Below are positions 6,802 through 14,189 of a stretch of DNA of 19,248 nt, one piece after another. Source of the stretch: an uncultured Ileibacterium sp. (GTDB lineage: Bacteria > Bacillota > Clostridia > Peptostreptococcales > Anaerovoracaceae); assembly GCA_902488835.1 (NCBI GenBank), contig CABTXQ010000022.1:1-19248 (forward strand), written 5' to 3'. How positions within the stretch are numbered: position 1 is the first letter of the stretch; the number at the start of each line of letters is the position of its first letter. The notes beneath the pieces are model-generated. The model was given only the letters and a program-made list of their open reading frames with translations, was not told where the DNA came from and did no database searches. A program made the translations under genes and the position numbers.

Positions 6802-7092
6802 CTATTTCTCCTCGCTAGGTTCTTCTATTTCAACCAGTTCTGCAATCGCGGTTGCCGCTCTATTTTCATCATTGACATTTGCAAGCTCTTCGTCTGAAAG
6901 CCTCTTATATGTAATATACCTCTCTGAAATCTCATTTGTAGCAAGGCTTACAGGTCTGACATCATCTGAATCTGTAAGAACTGGCTTCCCCGCGATAATA
7001 TCCCTCGCTCTTTTCGCTGCAAGCATTACGAGTGTATACCTGCTGTCGGTCTTATCGTTAAGGTCTTCATTTATTGATGGATATAACATCAT
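6802..7092 (-). CDS. rpoZ: DNA-directed RNA polymerase omega subunit
   Basis: Omega is the small RNA polymerase subunit that chaperones beta-prime into the enzyme. The 96-residue product has the signature start MLYPSIN, then DSRYTLVMLAAKRARDI (about residues 16-32), and then KPVLTDSDDVRPVSLATNEI, as in Gram-positive omega proteins. The C-terminus is acidic (VEIEEPSEEK). Two adjacent ATG codons (7092, 7089) are possible; 7092 is kept because AGGAGG (7109-7104) is 11 nt away from it and 14 nt from the other. It begins 6 nt after the gmk stop, the common gmk-rpoZ pairing. No promoter of its own is visible. Confidence 0.95.
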   Translation of the reverse strand: MMLYPSINEDLNDKTDSRYTLVMLAAKRARDIIAGKPVLTDSDDVRPVSLATNEISERYITYKRLSDEELANVNDENRAATAIAELVEIEEPSEEK

Positions 7093-7098
7093 GATAAT

Positions 7099-7722
7099 CT
7101 ATTCCTCCTCATATTTTCTAATTATTGGCATAACCTTGTCAGGCACCTTTAGCCTCTCTGCATCTATGATAGATAAAGCATCTTTAATCGCTCTATCAAG
7201 GTCATCATTAACAATATAGTAATCGTACTCACCAATGAATCTGATCTCATCTATAGCTCCCTTAAGCCTCTTCTTTATAACCTCATCGGAATCCTTTCCT
7301 CTTCCGACAAGCCTGCCTCTAAGCTCCGCTATTGATGGCGGGAGTATGAATATCATGACAGTATCACCCGGCATCTTCTCCCTTACCTGTAAACCGCCCT
7401 GAACATCTATCTCCAGTATTACGTCTCTTCCGCGTTCAAGCTTCTTTTCTATCGGTTCCTTTGGTGTTCCGTAAATGTTATCAAAGACATTTGCATATTC
7501 AAGCATCTTGCCTTCTTCTATGTTTCGTTCAAACTCTTCCTTTGAAACAAAATAGTAGCTCTCACCGTCCTTCTCACCTTCTCTTGGTTCTCTTGTGGTC
7601 ATGGATATTGAAAGATCTATTTTCCTTTCATTTACAAGGCGTTCACACATTGTGCCCTTTCCTGCTCCAGAAGGCCCCGAGATGATGTAAAGCTTGCCCC
7701 TTATCTTGTCTCTTCTGCTCAT
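7099..7722 (-). CDS. gmk: Guanylate kinase
   Basis: Gmk phosphorylates GMP to GDP with ATP in nucleotide synthesis and salvage. The 207-residue protein has the P-loop GPSGAGKG at residues 16-23, the GMP-binding stretch SMTTREPREGEKDGESYYFV, then EYANVFDNIYGTPK, and the helix motif LEIDVQGG. Length is typical. Two ATG codons compete. The inner one (7722) has GAGG at 8 nt, while at the outer one (7728) the same GAGG would be only 2 nt away, so the inner start is chosen. Unlike in Bacillus, no remA (ylzA) gene lies between yicC and gmk. A TATAAT with TGG extension just upstream gives gmk its own promoter as well as any read-through from yicC. Confidence 0.96.
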   Translation of the reverse strand: MSRRDKIRGKLYIISGPSGAGKGTMCERLVNERKIDLSISMTTREPREGEKDGESYYFVSKEEFERNIEEGKMLEYANVFDNIYGTPKEPIEKKLERGRDVILEIDVQGGLQVREKMPGDTVMIFILPPSIAELRGRLVGRGKDSDEVIKKRLKGAIDEIRFIGEYDYYIVNDDLDRAIKDALSIIDAERLKVPDKVMPIIRKYEEE

Positions 7723-7750
7723 TGACATTACCTCTTCAAAGTTGGTAAGT

Positions 7751-7759
7751 ATTATACCA
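7751..7759 (-). promoter_or_regulatory. Extended -10 promoter of gmk-rpoZ
   Basis: The minus strand reads TGGTATAAT, a perfect -10 hexamer (7756-7751) with TGn. The -35 is weak (TAGATA at 18 nt spacing). The expected start near 7744 leaves a leader of about 20 nt that includes the gmk SD. Confidence 0.6.
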
Positions 7760-7782
7760 TGAATTGCCGATAAATATCTATA

Positions 7783-8670
7783 TTATTCTATATTCTGTAC
7801 TTGTTCTCTTATTTTCTCAATCTCGGCTTTCAACTCTATAACTAGATTTATTATATCATCATCGCTTGCTTTTGATCCTATTGTGTTTGTCTCACGGTTC
7901 ATCTCCTGTACCAAGAAGTCTATCTTCTTTCCGAGTGCAGGTTCATCGCTATTCACGTATCTTTCTAGCTGTCTAACATGGCTCTTTAATCTGACCGTTT
8001 CCTCGGTAACATCAGATTTATCTGCAAGAATCGCCGCTTCTAGTGCAATCCTGTCTTCAGGTATTTCAACATTCCCCTTTGTGAGTTCTTTTATCCTGCT
8101 TGTAAGCTTATCTCTGTATTCGGATGTGCTATCCTTCGACTTTTTTTCTATTTCTTGTCTTATATTATCAATTTTCTCAGCTCTCTTGATTATATCTGTT
8201 GCAAGTTTTTCACCCTCCAGCTTTCTCATCTGGCACATACCCTCTATCGCCTCTTTGAGTGGCACCTTGATCAGATTAATTACCTCATCCTTATCCGTTT
8301 CCTTCGGGCTAACCTTTATTACATCAGGCATTCCAGCAAGCATTCTGAGTGTTAGTTCATCGTCTTGGAGAACATATTGATTGCTAAGTTCCTTTAGTGC
8401 TGCATAGTATTTATCTGCAAGATCGATGTTGAGCCTTATCTCACTATCTGATTCCTTAAACATATCAATTCTTACAGATACCTCGATTTTCCCTCGAAAA
8501 AGCTTCTCTTTAACCGAAGCTACAATATCTTTTTCTGCAAAAGCATATCTGTGTGGCATTCTCACGTTGACATCAAAATACCTGTGATTCACAGATCTCA
8601 TCTCAACAACTATGCTCCTTATGTCATCATTAAGTTCACCGCGCCCGTATCCTGTCATGCTTTTTATCAT
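7783..8670 (-). CDS. yicC: YicC/YloC-family endoribonuclease
   Basis: This 295-residue protein belongs to the YicC/YloC family. E. coli YicC has been reported to be an endoribonuclease acting on small RNAs; the role in Gram-positives is less clear. The N-terminus MIKSMTGYGRGE followed by VEMRSVNHRYFDV is diagnostic. The C-terminal YicC/DUF1732 region is present, with EDRIALEAAILADKSDVTEE and VRLKSHVRQL and then LGKKIDFLVQEMNRE near the end. Length is full. The ATG at 8670 has AGGAG at about 6 nt. It is the first gene of a block with gmk and rpoZ, a pairing common in Firmicutes, and is divergent from rqcH. Confidence 0.94.
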   Translation of the reverse strand: MIKSMTGYGRGELNDDIRSIVVEMRSVNHRYFDVNVRMPHRYAFAEKDIVASVKEKLFRGKIEVSVRIDMFKESDSEIRLNIDLADKYYAALKELSNQYVLQDDELTLRMLAGMPDVIKVSPKETDKDEVINLIKVPLKEAIEGMCQMRKLEGEKLATDIIKRAEKIDNIRQEIEKKSKDSTSEYRDKLTSRIKELTKGNVEIPEDRIALEAAILADKSDVTEETVRLKSHVRQLERYVNSDEPALGKKIDFLVQEMNRETNTIGSKASDDDIINLVIELKAEIEKIREQVQNIE

Positions 8671-8711
8671 AGTAACTCCTAATCTTTTTCTTCTAAATAA
8701 ATACGTTTTTC

Positions 8712-8720
8712 ATTATATCA
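8712..8720 (-). promoter_or_regulatory. Extended -10 promoter of yicC
   Basis: The minus strand reads TGATATAAT, a perfect -10 (8717-8712) with TGn. The -35 at 17 nt (8740-8735) reads CTGCTA and is poor. It stands back-to-back with the rqcH -35 box, only 3 nt away. The leader to the yicC ATG is about 35 nt and contains an SD. Confidence 0.65.
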
Positions 8721-8743
8721 TTTTCATTGGTATATAGCAGCAC

Positions 8744-8772
8744 TTGCACCGAATTAATCATAATGTTATATT
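8744..8772 (+). promoter_or_regulatory. rqcH promoter predicting a leaderless mRNA
   Basis: TTGCAC (8744-8749), a 17-nt spacer, and TATATT (8767-8772) with a TGT extension form a good promoter. The hexamer ends 6 nt before the ATG at 8779, so the expected +1 is the A of the start codon. There is no SD in the bases just before the ATG. Confidence 0.7.
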
Positions 8773-8778
8773 GTACGC

Positions 8779-10482
8779 ATGGCTTATGACGGAATAATAA
8801 CATATGGAATTACAAAGGAGCTTCTCTCGGTTCTAAAGCTATCTAAGATTGACAAGATATATCAACCGAGTAGAGAAGTAATAATTATTCAATTTTATAC
8901 TTCAAACGGTGTGCTTAGACTACTTTCTTCATGTAACGCTATGTCTGCACGGCTTTGTCTTACTGAAAATAAATACGATAATCCTGCATCACCGCCTAAT
9001 TTCTGTATGCTTCTTAGGAAACACCTTATTGGCGGAAGGGTAACAGATGTAAGGCAGCTTGAATCTGAGCGAATTATTGAAATTGATGTTGAAGCAATGT
9101 CAGAAATGGGATTTACTGTGTCAAAAAAGCTTGTATTTGAAATCATGGGAAAGCACAGCAATATTATCCTTGTTGACAATATCTCCGGTAAAATCCTCGA
9201 TGCATGTAAACGAGTGTCAATTGATGTAAATAAATTCCGGCAAATACTGCCGGGAACTCTTTATAAATACCCACCAAAACAGGATAAATTGCCTTTCAAG
9301 GGGATAAATATTACTAGTGATATAGGTCGTGATTCCGACATTATTCTTTCAAAGGTTAGCGGAATTTCCCCTGCTATTGCGAGAGAAATTGCAGGATATG
9401 ATAACCCTGTGTCACGACTTGATCAAATAATTTCTTCGGTGGATACTATGTCATATAAACCTAGAATTTATTTTGATAAGAACAGCCCGATTGAATTTCA
9501 TCTTACAGATTTAAGAGAATATGAGGGGCTTGATATAAGATATTTTGAGAGTCTTAGCGAATGCATAGAGTATTTCTTTTTTCATAAGGAAAGCACAAAT
9601 TTATTAAAGCAAAAGTCGGCGCCACTATATAAGAATGTAAAAAAAATGCTCGATAAGGCATATCTAAAGAAAAAACGGTTGAGTGAAGATATTATGGCAG
9701 CTGAAAAAGCTGATAAATACAGACTGTTTGGTGAGCTCTTGACTGCAAATATTCACATGCTTAATGGGAAAGAGTCTTCAATTGAACTCTTTAACTGGTA
9801 CGACAATAGCAATATCACCATACCGCTTGATCCAAAACTATCGCCTTCTTTAAACGCACAAAACATGTTTCGTAAATATAATAAGGCGAAGACCGCTAAG
9901 AAGGAGAAGGCAGTTCAGCTTAATGAAGTCGATAGTGATATCTCATACCTTGAATCAACTCTTCTTTGGATAAATAATGCAAAAAGTGTTGATGACCTTT
10001 CGGTAATATATTCGGAGCTCGAAGATGAAGGTTATTTAAAAAAGAAGGGATTGCATAAGAACCCATCAAAAAATAAAAAAGCCTCCTATAAACCAAACCC
10101 AATTAAATATCATCTAAGCTCGGGATATGAGGTGTTGGTTGGAAGGAACAATCGTGAAAATGACTATCTTACCACAAGACTGGCAAAGAAAACTGATCTT
10201 TGGCTTCATGCAAAAGATATACCGGGATCTCATGTAATCGTGTCAATACCTAAGAATATTAACATTTCAGATCTTGAATCTGAAGTAATATATGAAGCGG
10301 CAGCTATAGCTGCTTATCACAGCCGTGCTGCAGGCGGTGAAAATGTCCCTGTTGACTATGTCTCCGTAAGACACGTGAAAAAGCCAAAGAATGCAAAGCC
10401 CGGAATGGTCATATTCACCTCAAATAAAACCGTCTATGTCAATCCCGGCTTGCCTCACGAAGCTTCTTCAATACATCTGTGA
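8779..10482 (+). CDS. rqcH: Ribosome quality control protein RqcH (NFACT family)
   Basis: RqcH binds stalled 50S-peptidyl-tRNA complexes and recruits tRNA-Ala to add C-terminal alanine tails that mark nascent chains for degradation. The 567-residue protein has NFACT-N (start MAYDGIITYG; PPNFCMLLRKHLIGG near 72-86), a helix-hairpin-helix region (SGISPAIAREIAGYDNPV), a lysine-rich coiled coil (about 275-430), and the NFACT-R domain with LVGRNNRENDYLTTRLA, DLWLHAKDIPGSHVI and AAIAAYHSRA. The pair required for Ala-tailing in B. subtilis (Asp97-Arg98) reads Glu97-Arg98 here, a conservative change. The ATG at 8779 gives the canonical N-terminus but has no SD. The last 44 nt overlap rluD tail-to-tail. 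Confidence 0.96.
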   Translation: MAYDGIITYGITKELLSVLKLSKIDKIYQPSREVIIIQFYTSNGVLRLLSSCNAMSARLCLTENKYDNPASPPNFCMLLRKHLIGGRVTDVRQLESERIIEIDVEAMSEMGFTVSKKLVFEIMGKHSNIILVDNISGKILDACKRVSIDVNKFRQILPGTLYKYPPKQDKLPFKGINITSDIGRDSDIILSKVSGISPAIAREIAGYDNPVSRLDQIISSVDTMSYKPRIYFDKNSPIEFHLTDLREYEGLDIRYFESLSECIEYFFFHKESTNLLKQKSAPLYKNVKKMLDKAYLKKKRLSEDIMAAEKADKYRLFGELLTANIHMLNGKESSIELFNWYDNSNITIPLDPKLSPSLNAQNMFRKYNKAKTAKKEKAVQLNEVDSDISYLESTLLWINNAKSVDDLSVIYSELEDEGYLKKKGLHKNPSKNKKASYKPNPIKYHLSSGYEVLVGRNNRENDYLTTRLAKKTDLWLHAKDIPGSHVIVSIPKNINISDLESEVIYEAAAIAAYHSRAAGGENVPVDYVSVRHVKKPKNAKPGMVIFTSNKTVYVNPGLPHEASSIHL

Positions 10483-11386
10483 AAAAGTCCGGCAATTCGG
10501 AATTGAACTCCATGTATTCACCGGTTCTCGGGTGAACAAAACCTATTGTCTTAGCATATAGCAGCTGTCCATCGATTTGGTAAAGCTGCTTTTTCTTCGG
10601 CATTCCGTAAAGCGTATCTCCTACGAGCGGATGCTTAATATATGCCATATGCACCCTGATCTGGTGTGTCCTTCCGGTTTTTAGTTCCGCCTGAAAAAGC
10701 GTATATCTTCCGAACCTTTCGAGAATATGTACATGTGTAACGGCATATTTCGGATTGCTTCCGTCAACCTGGCGTCTTAGCCTGTTTTTTAAGTCCCTAC
10801 CTATTGGCTTGTCGATTATCAAGTCATCTTCTTTTATATTGTCGTAGGCTAGCCCTATATATCTTCTGGTAACCGAATGCTCCCTTAACTGTCTTGCTAT
10901 CGACTCGTGTGACTTATTATTTTTCGTAACGATAAGAAGTCCCGCTGTATCTTTATCTATTCTATGTACTATACCCGGCCTATCCTCACCATTTAGGTTG
11001 CTTAAATTTTTTCCATATCTGAACTTAAGTCCATTCACAAGTGTTTTCGTATAATTGCCGTTACCTGGATGAACCACCATTCCCCTCGGTTTATTGACGA
11101 TTAGAAGGTCATCATCTTCATATATAATATTGAGCTCAATTTCTTCAGCTCTTATATCCTCATCCTTTTCAGGGGTAAACTCAATAAATATCTCTTCTCC
11201 TGCTTTTACCTTGACTTTCTTTGACATAGCAGGCTTTCCTTCAATGTATACTGCTCCTTTTAATATAAGATTCTGTGCGAGATTTCTCGAAACTTCACAA
11301 TCGAGTTTGCTTATAGCTGAATCAAGCCTCTCTCCGTCCTGTTCAGGTGGAACAATAAGACTTATTTTTTTCATATCATCACTCAT
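10439..11386 (-). CDS. rluD: RluA/RluD-family rRNA pseudouridine synthase
   Basis: This 315-residue enzyme isomerises specific uridines in RNA to pseudouridine, most likely in 23S rRNA. An N-terminal S4 RNA-binding domain (about residues 17-75; GERLDSAISKL, GAVYIEGKPAMSKKVKVKAGEEI) is followed by the catalytic domain, with NKPRGMVVHPG, the catalytic Asp144 in HRIDKDTAGLL, and GRTHQIRVHMAY. The ATG at 11386 has GGAG at 8 nt and overlaps the lspA stop (ATGAGTGA), so the pair is coupled, as lspA-rluD often is in Firmicutes. RluD is a family-level name; the modified position cannot be told from the sequence. Its last 44 nt overlap rqcH. Confidence 0.93.
   Translation of the reverse strand: MSDDMKKISLIVPPEQDGERLDSAISKLDCEVSRNLAQNLILKGAVYIEGKPAMSKKVKVKAGEEIFIEFTPEKDEDIRAEEIELNIIYEDDDLLIVNKPRGMVVHPGNGNYTKTLVNGLKFRYGKNLSNLNGEDRPGIVHRIDKDTAGLLIVTKNNKSHESIARQLREHSVTRRYIGLAYDNIKEDDLIIDKPIGRDLKNRLRRQVDGSNPKYAVTHVHILERFGRYTLFQAELKTGRTHQIRVHMAYIKHPLVGDTLYGMPKKKQLYQIDGQLLYAKTIGFVHPRTGEYMEFNSELPDFFTDVLKKLREASRD
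10560..10597 (+). terminator. Candidate rqcH terminator, inside rluD
   Basis: AGCAGCT (10560-10566) and AGCTGCT (10584-10590) are perfect inverted copies, with CCA/TGG able to pair inside the 17-nt loop. They are followed by TTTTCTTC. It lies about 80 nt past the rqcH stop in rluD antisense. The stem is short, so this is tentative. Confidence 0.45.
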
Positions 11387-11852
11387 TTGGTTGCTCCGGT
11401 AAATTATCTTTATCCAACTTCTCTGGTAAAAACATTCCCACTATCAAAAGCACGCATCCAACGCATACCGAAATATCAGCTATATTAAACACCGGGAAAA
11501 TTCTAAAGTCTATCATATCGGTAACATAACCGAGTATGATCCTATCTATTAGGTTACTCATTCCACCGGCTATTATCAGTGAAATTGAAATGCGAGAAAA
11601 TCTTGAGATTCTCTTATAGAAAAAGAAAAGTGCAGTAATAGCTATAAGTAAAATAAATAAAGGTATAATTATTGTTACAACTTTGATATTTTCAAACATA
11701 CTAAAAGCCGCTCCCAAGTTTCTGACATAGGTCAAATGAAGTATGTCTGAAATTATTGGAAGCGTCTCGCCTTGTTCAAAGTTTATTCTGACCATATATT
11801 TTGTACACTGGTCAATTATTATTACTAAAAATATGACAATTATTGTAAGCAC
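11379..11852 (-). CDS. lspA: Lipoprotein signal peptidase (signal peptidase II)
   Basis: LspA is the integral-membrane aspartic protease that removes signal peptides from diacylglyceryl-prolipoproteins. The 157-residue protein has four hydrophobic segments, IDQCTKY at 13-19, NLGAAF at 45-50, and the conserved C-terminal block with NLIDRI, GYVTDMIDF and FNIADI. The catalytic aspartates are probably Asp112 and Asp126. A serine replaces the usual glycine in GGMSNLIDR. The start is a GTG 5 nt after the divIVA stop with no SD, and no in-frame ATG lies upstream before a stop, so translation probably depends on coupling to divIVA. It overlaps the rluD start. In B. subtilis the divIVA cluster is followed by ileS; here lspA takes that place. 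Confidence 0.95.
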   Translation of the reverse strand: MLTIIVIFLVIIIDQCTKYMVRINFEQGETLPIISDILHLTYVRNLGAAFSMFENIKVVTIIIPLFILLIAITALFFFYKRISRFSRISISLIIAGGMSNLIDRIILGYVTDMIDFRIFPVFNIADISVCVGCVLLIVGMFLPEKLDKDNLPEQPNE

Positions 11853-11857
11853 AGCTA

Positions 11858-12553
11858 TTATTTGATAATTAATGTATCATCAAGAGACTGTTTCTCCTCT
11901 GCAAGTGATAGAATAAGATCTTCTTCCGACTTATCAGGCTCTTCTTCATTTAATGCTTCTTGGATTTGGGAAGCATCTTCACCTGTAATCGTATCCTTGA
12001 TATCTTTTTTCCTAATTACAAGTGTTTCATCCCCTGTTGCATATATCCTATCTTCAAATTCCTTATCTATTTCTGGAATATCGCTTCTGTCAAGTTCAGG
12101 AAGTAGACTGTATTCATCTCCTTCAAGTTTCTCAAGTTCTGACTCAAGCATGTGTTTTAAATTAGCTCTAAGTCTTTCGACCTTATGTTTTAGCACCAAA
12201 TGTTCATCATTAATTCTTCTTACCGTATTCTTTGCTTCAAGGATCATATTCTCAGATTCAAGATGTGCATCTCTCATCATGAGTTCTGCTCTTCTCTCTG
12301 CACTTGCAGATATATCCGCCATCAATCTCTTTGCTGTCTCTAAAGTATCTAACATAGCTGTATCTGATTTCTGAGATTCTTCAAGCTGCTTTTCCAAGAA
12401 TTTGATCTTGTGTGCCATATTCCTATTATCCTGAAGAATTTTCTCATAATCGACAATTATAAGATCAAGAAATGTATCTACTTCAGTAGCGTTGTAAAAA
12501 CCTCTCTTATCGCGGCTGAATTCTTTTTTTTCGATATCGATTGGCAGTATCAT
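11858..12553 (-). CDS. divIVA: DivIVA-domain cell-division protein
   Basis: DivIVA is a coiled-coil protein that recognises negatively curved membrane at poles and septa and organises division or polar proteins. The N-terminal lipid-binding domain is clear (ILPIDIEKKEFSRDKRGFYN, then EVDTFLD). Two long coiled-coil stretches follow (about residues 35-75 and 85-150), then an acidic, low-complexity tail rich in E and D. At 231 residues it is longer than B. subtilis DivIVA; the extra length is in the acidic tail. The ATG at 12553 has GAGG at about 9 nt. It follows ylmG after an 81-nt gap with a possible weak promoter, and there is no ylmH between them. Confidence 0.93.
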   Translation of the reverse strand: MILPIDIEKKEFSRDKRGFYNATEVDTFLDLIIVDYEKILQDNRNMAHKIKFLEKQLEESQKSDTAMLDTLETAKRLMADISASAERRAELMMRDAHLESENMILEAKNTVRRINDEHLVLKHKVERLRANLKHMLESELEKLEGDEYSLLPELDRSDIPEIDKEFEDRIYATGDETLVIRKKDIKDTITGEDASQIQEALNEEEPDKSEEDLILSLAEEKQSLDDTLIIK

Positions 12554-12598
12554 AAGTATAACCTCTTACCTTTCTATTAATAAATATATGTTTCAATT

Positions 12599-12604
12599 AT
12601 TATA
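12599..12604 (-). promoter_or_regulatory. Possible internal promoter before divIVA
   Basis: A perfect TATAAT on the minus strand (12604-12599) sits in the ylmG-divIVA gap, about 45 nt before the divIVA ATG. No TGn extension is present and the best -35 (TTCATG at 19 nt spacing) is poor, so this is weak. Confidence 0.3.
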
Positions 12605-12634
12605 GACACGCCGACAATTAATACATGAATTTTA

Positions 12635-12922
12635 TTAAAAAATAATCATCACAATCTGCATCAAAAGCTGTGCCAAAAATCTTATTAAAAAAAACGACAA
12701 TAAAACGGACCAGTCAATCATGCCGGAATTCAAATTGAACTTTTGGAGGATTGCTCTACAAGGCATAACAAAAGGTTCTGTAAGTGCTACAAGCATTTCA
12801 TATGCTCTAACGATTGTTTTATTGCCACCTATTGCAGGGAAACTCAAAAAAGTTCTTATAAGGAGCATGAAAATTAAGATGTCCGAAAACCAGCTTATTG
12901 CTCTTAATAGAACTAATTTCAT
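12635..12922 (-). CDS. ylmG: YggT-family membrane protein YlmG
   Basis: This 95-residue YggT/YlmG protein has two hydrophobic segments (about residues 8-28 and 72-93) joined by a loop carrying the family motif in the form LTEPFVMPCRAIL. YlmG proteins sit in the division cluster of Gram-positives and related ones affect nucleoid or septum placement; a molecular activity is not established. The ATG at 12922 lies 9 nt after the sepF stop, and its likely SD GGGAG overlaps the last sepF codons, 11 nt upstream. Confidence 0.9.
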   Translation of the reverse strand: MKLVLLRAISWFSDILIFMLLIRTFLSFPAIGGNKTIVRAYEMLVALTEPFVMPCRAILQKFNLNSGMIDWSVLLSFFLIRFLAQLLMQIVMIIF

Positions 12923-12931
12923 ATTAAAAAA

Positions 12932-13444
12932 TTACTCCCAAGGACTCTTGTCAGAACCGAAGACATTATCTTCTACAGTCTCTTTATTTACCTTAGCTGC
13001 AATGTCAACATTTGCAGGTGCGAAGATGAATATGTTCGATGTAACCCTCTGAACGTTTCCGTTAAGTGCATAAACCGCTCCGCTCAGGAAATCGAACATC
13101 TTTCTAGCTTGCTCGGTCTCTACCTTCTCAAGGTTGATTATAACAGGCTTCCTTGATTTAAGATTATCTACAAGTTTCTTGCACTCTTCAAGATTCTTAG
13201 GTTCAATTACGATCATCTTGAATGGGGCTGATCCATTCATCGAATATTTATTAATTCTACCCTTTGGTTCTAACGGAGCTATTCCGCTGTAATGGTTGTC
13301 GGCCTGAAGATTGGATTTTGAGTTTTCCCCTTTTTTTATCTTCTCTTTCTCTTCAGCGATTTCTTCCTCGGTCGGTTCGATATCGAATTCATCATCAACA
13401 TCATCATATCCGACAAGCTTACTCAGCACATCCTTTATCCCCAT
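12932..13444 (-). CDS. sepF: Cell division protein SepF
   Basis: SepF links FtsZ filaments to the membrane and bundles them at the septum. The 170-residue protein starts MGIKDVLSKLVGYDD, an amphipathic membrane-binding helix. An acidic disordered linker follows (to about residue 65), then the conserved SepF core: MIVIEPKNLEECKKLVDNL, KPVIINLE, ARKMFDFLSGAVYALNG and QRVTSNIFIFAPANVDI. The ATG at 13444 has GGAGG at 8 nt. An in-frame ATG 15 nt upstream overlaps that SD and is rejected. It lies between ylmE and ylmG, as in other Gram-positive division clusters. Confidence 0.95.
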   Translation of the reverse strand: MGIKDVLSKLVGYDDVDDEFDIEPTEEEIAEEKEKIKKGENSKSNLQADNHYSGIAPLEPKGRINKYSMNGSAPFKMIVIEPKNLEECKKLVDNLKSRKPVIINLEKVETEQARKMFDFLSGAVYALNGNVQRVTSNIFIFAPANVDIAAKVNKETVEDNVFGSDKSPWE

Positions 13445-13494
13445 CGTATAATCCTCCATTTGATAAATTATGTCTAATGATATTATAAATTTGT

Positions 13495-14187
13495 TTATCT
13501 ATATTCTCTAGCTCCAAATATTGCAGATCCAACTCTTACGATTGTAGCGCCTTCTGAAATTGCAACTTCGTAATCACCTGACATTCCCATTGAAAGCGTA
13601 TCGAAGTTTTCATCTACCATATTTGACTCCTTAATTGAATCAAAAATCTCTTTGACCTTTCTGAAATATGGCCTCGAATCCTCCGGTTCCTCTGAAATTG
13701 GAGGAACACACATTAGTCCTCTCACCCTTATATAATCGTATTTATTTATTATCCGCTCAATTAAGGGCTTCACTTCTTCAATCTTGACTCCTGACTTTGT
13801 TTCTTCCATTCCGACATTGATCTGGATCAGAACATCCATAACTATTCCTAGTGTTCCTGCCCTCTTATCTATCTCTCCTGCAAGTTTATCAGAATCAAGC
13901 GAATGGATCATCACAACCTTATCGATTATTGTCCTCACCTTGTTTGTCTGAAGATGACCGATAAAATGCCACCTCACAGGTAAGACATCTGCATATTTTG
14001 CACAAAGCTCCTGTGCCTTGTTCTCTCCTATATCACTTACTCCTGAAGCTATTGCTTCATTTATCATATCTGCTTCATGCGTCTTTGTTACAGCAACGAG
14101 CGTTACCTCATTCCTGTCTCTTCCAACTTTCTTGCAGGCTTCATCTATGTTATCTAAAACTTTCTTATAATTCTCTTTAATCGTCAT
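13495..14187 (-). CDS. ylmE: PLP-binding homeostasis protein, YggS/YlmE family
   Basis: Proteins of this family bind pyridoxal 5'-phosphate and control PLP and amino-acid pools without a known catalytic reaction. The product is a fold-type III barrel of 230 residues. It has the PLP lysine in LVAVTKTH (about residue 35), GENKAQEL, WHFIGHLQTNK, GLMCVPP, and the phosphate-binding SMGMSGDYEVAI with RVGSAIFG at the end. The ATG at 14187 lies 2 nt past the stop of the preceding gene (TGATTATG) and no SD is seen, so stop-restart coupling is likely. A TTG two codons upstream is less likely. It precedes sepF, as in B. subtilis. Confidence 0.94.
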   Translation of the reverse strand: MTIKENYKKVLDNIDEACKKVGRDRNEVTLVAVTKTHEADMINEAIASGVSDIGENKAQELCAKYADVLPVRWHFIGHLQTNKVRTIIDKVVMIHSLDSDKLAGEIDKRAGTLGIVMDVLIQINVGMEETKSGVKIEEVKPLIERIINKYDYIRVRGLMCVPPISEEPEDSRPYFRKVKEIFDSIKESNMVDENFDTLSMGMSGDYEVAISEGATIVRVGSAIFGAREYR

Positions 14188-14189
14188 AA

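Noticed and set aside
10266..10284. TTCAGAT/ATCTGAA hairpin in rqcH as a terminator for rluD
   Set aside because: A perfect 7-bp stem with a 5-nt loop, but no T run follows on the minus strand, so it is not terminator-like.
11862..12374. Serine-rich 170-residue plus-strand frame opposite divIVA
   Set aside because: It is an antisense shadow of the Glu/Asp/Lys-rich DivIVA codons; low complexity, no SD. The same applies to the long plus frames opposite yicC (7883-8380) and rpoZ-gmk (6716-7219).
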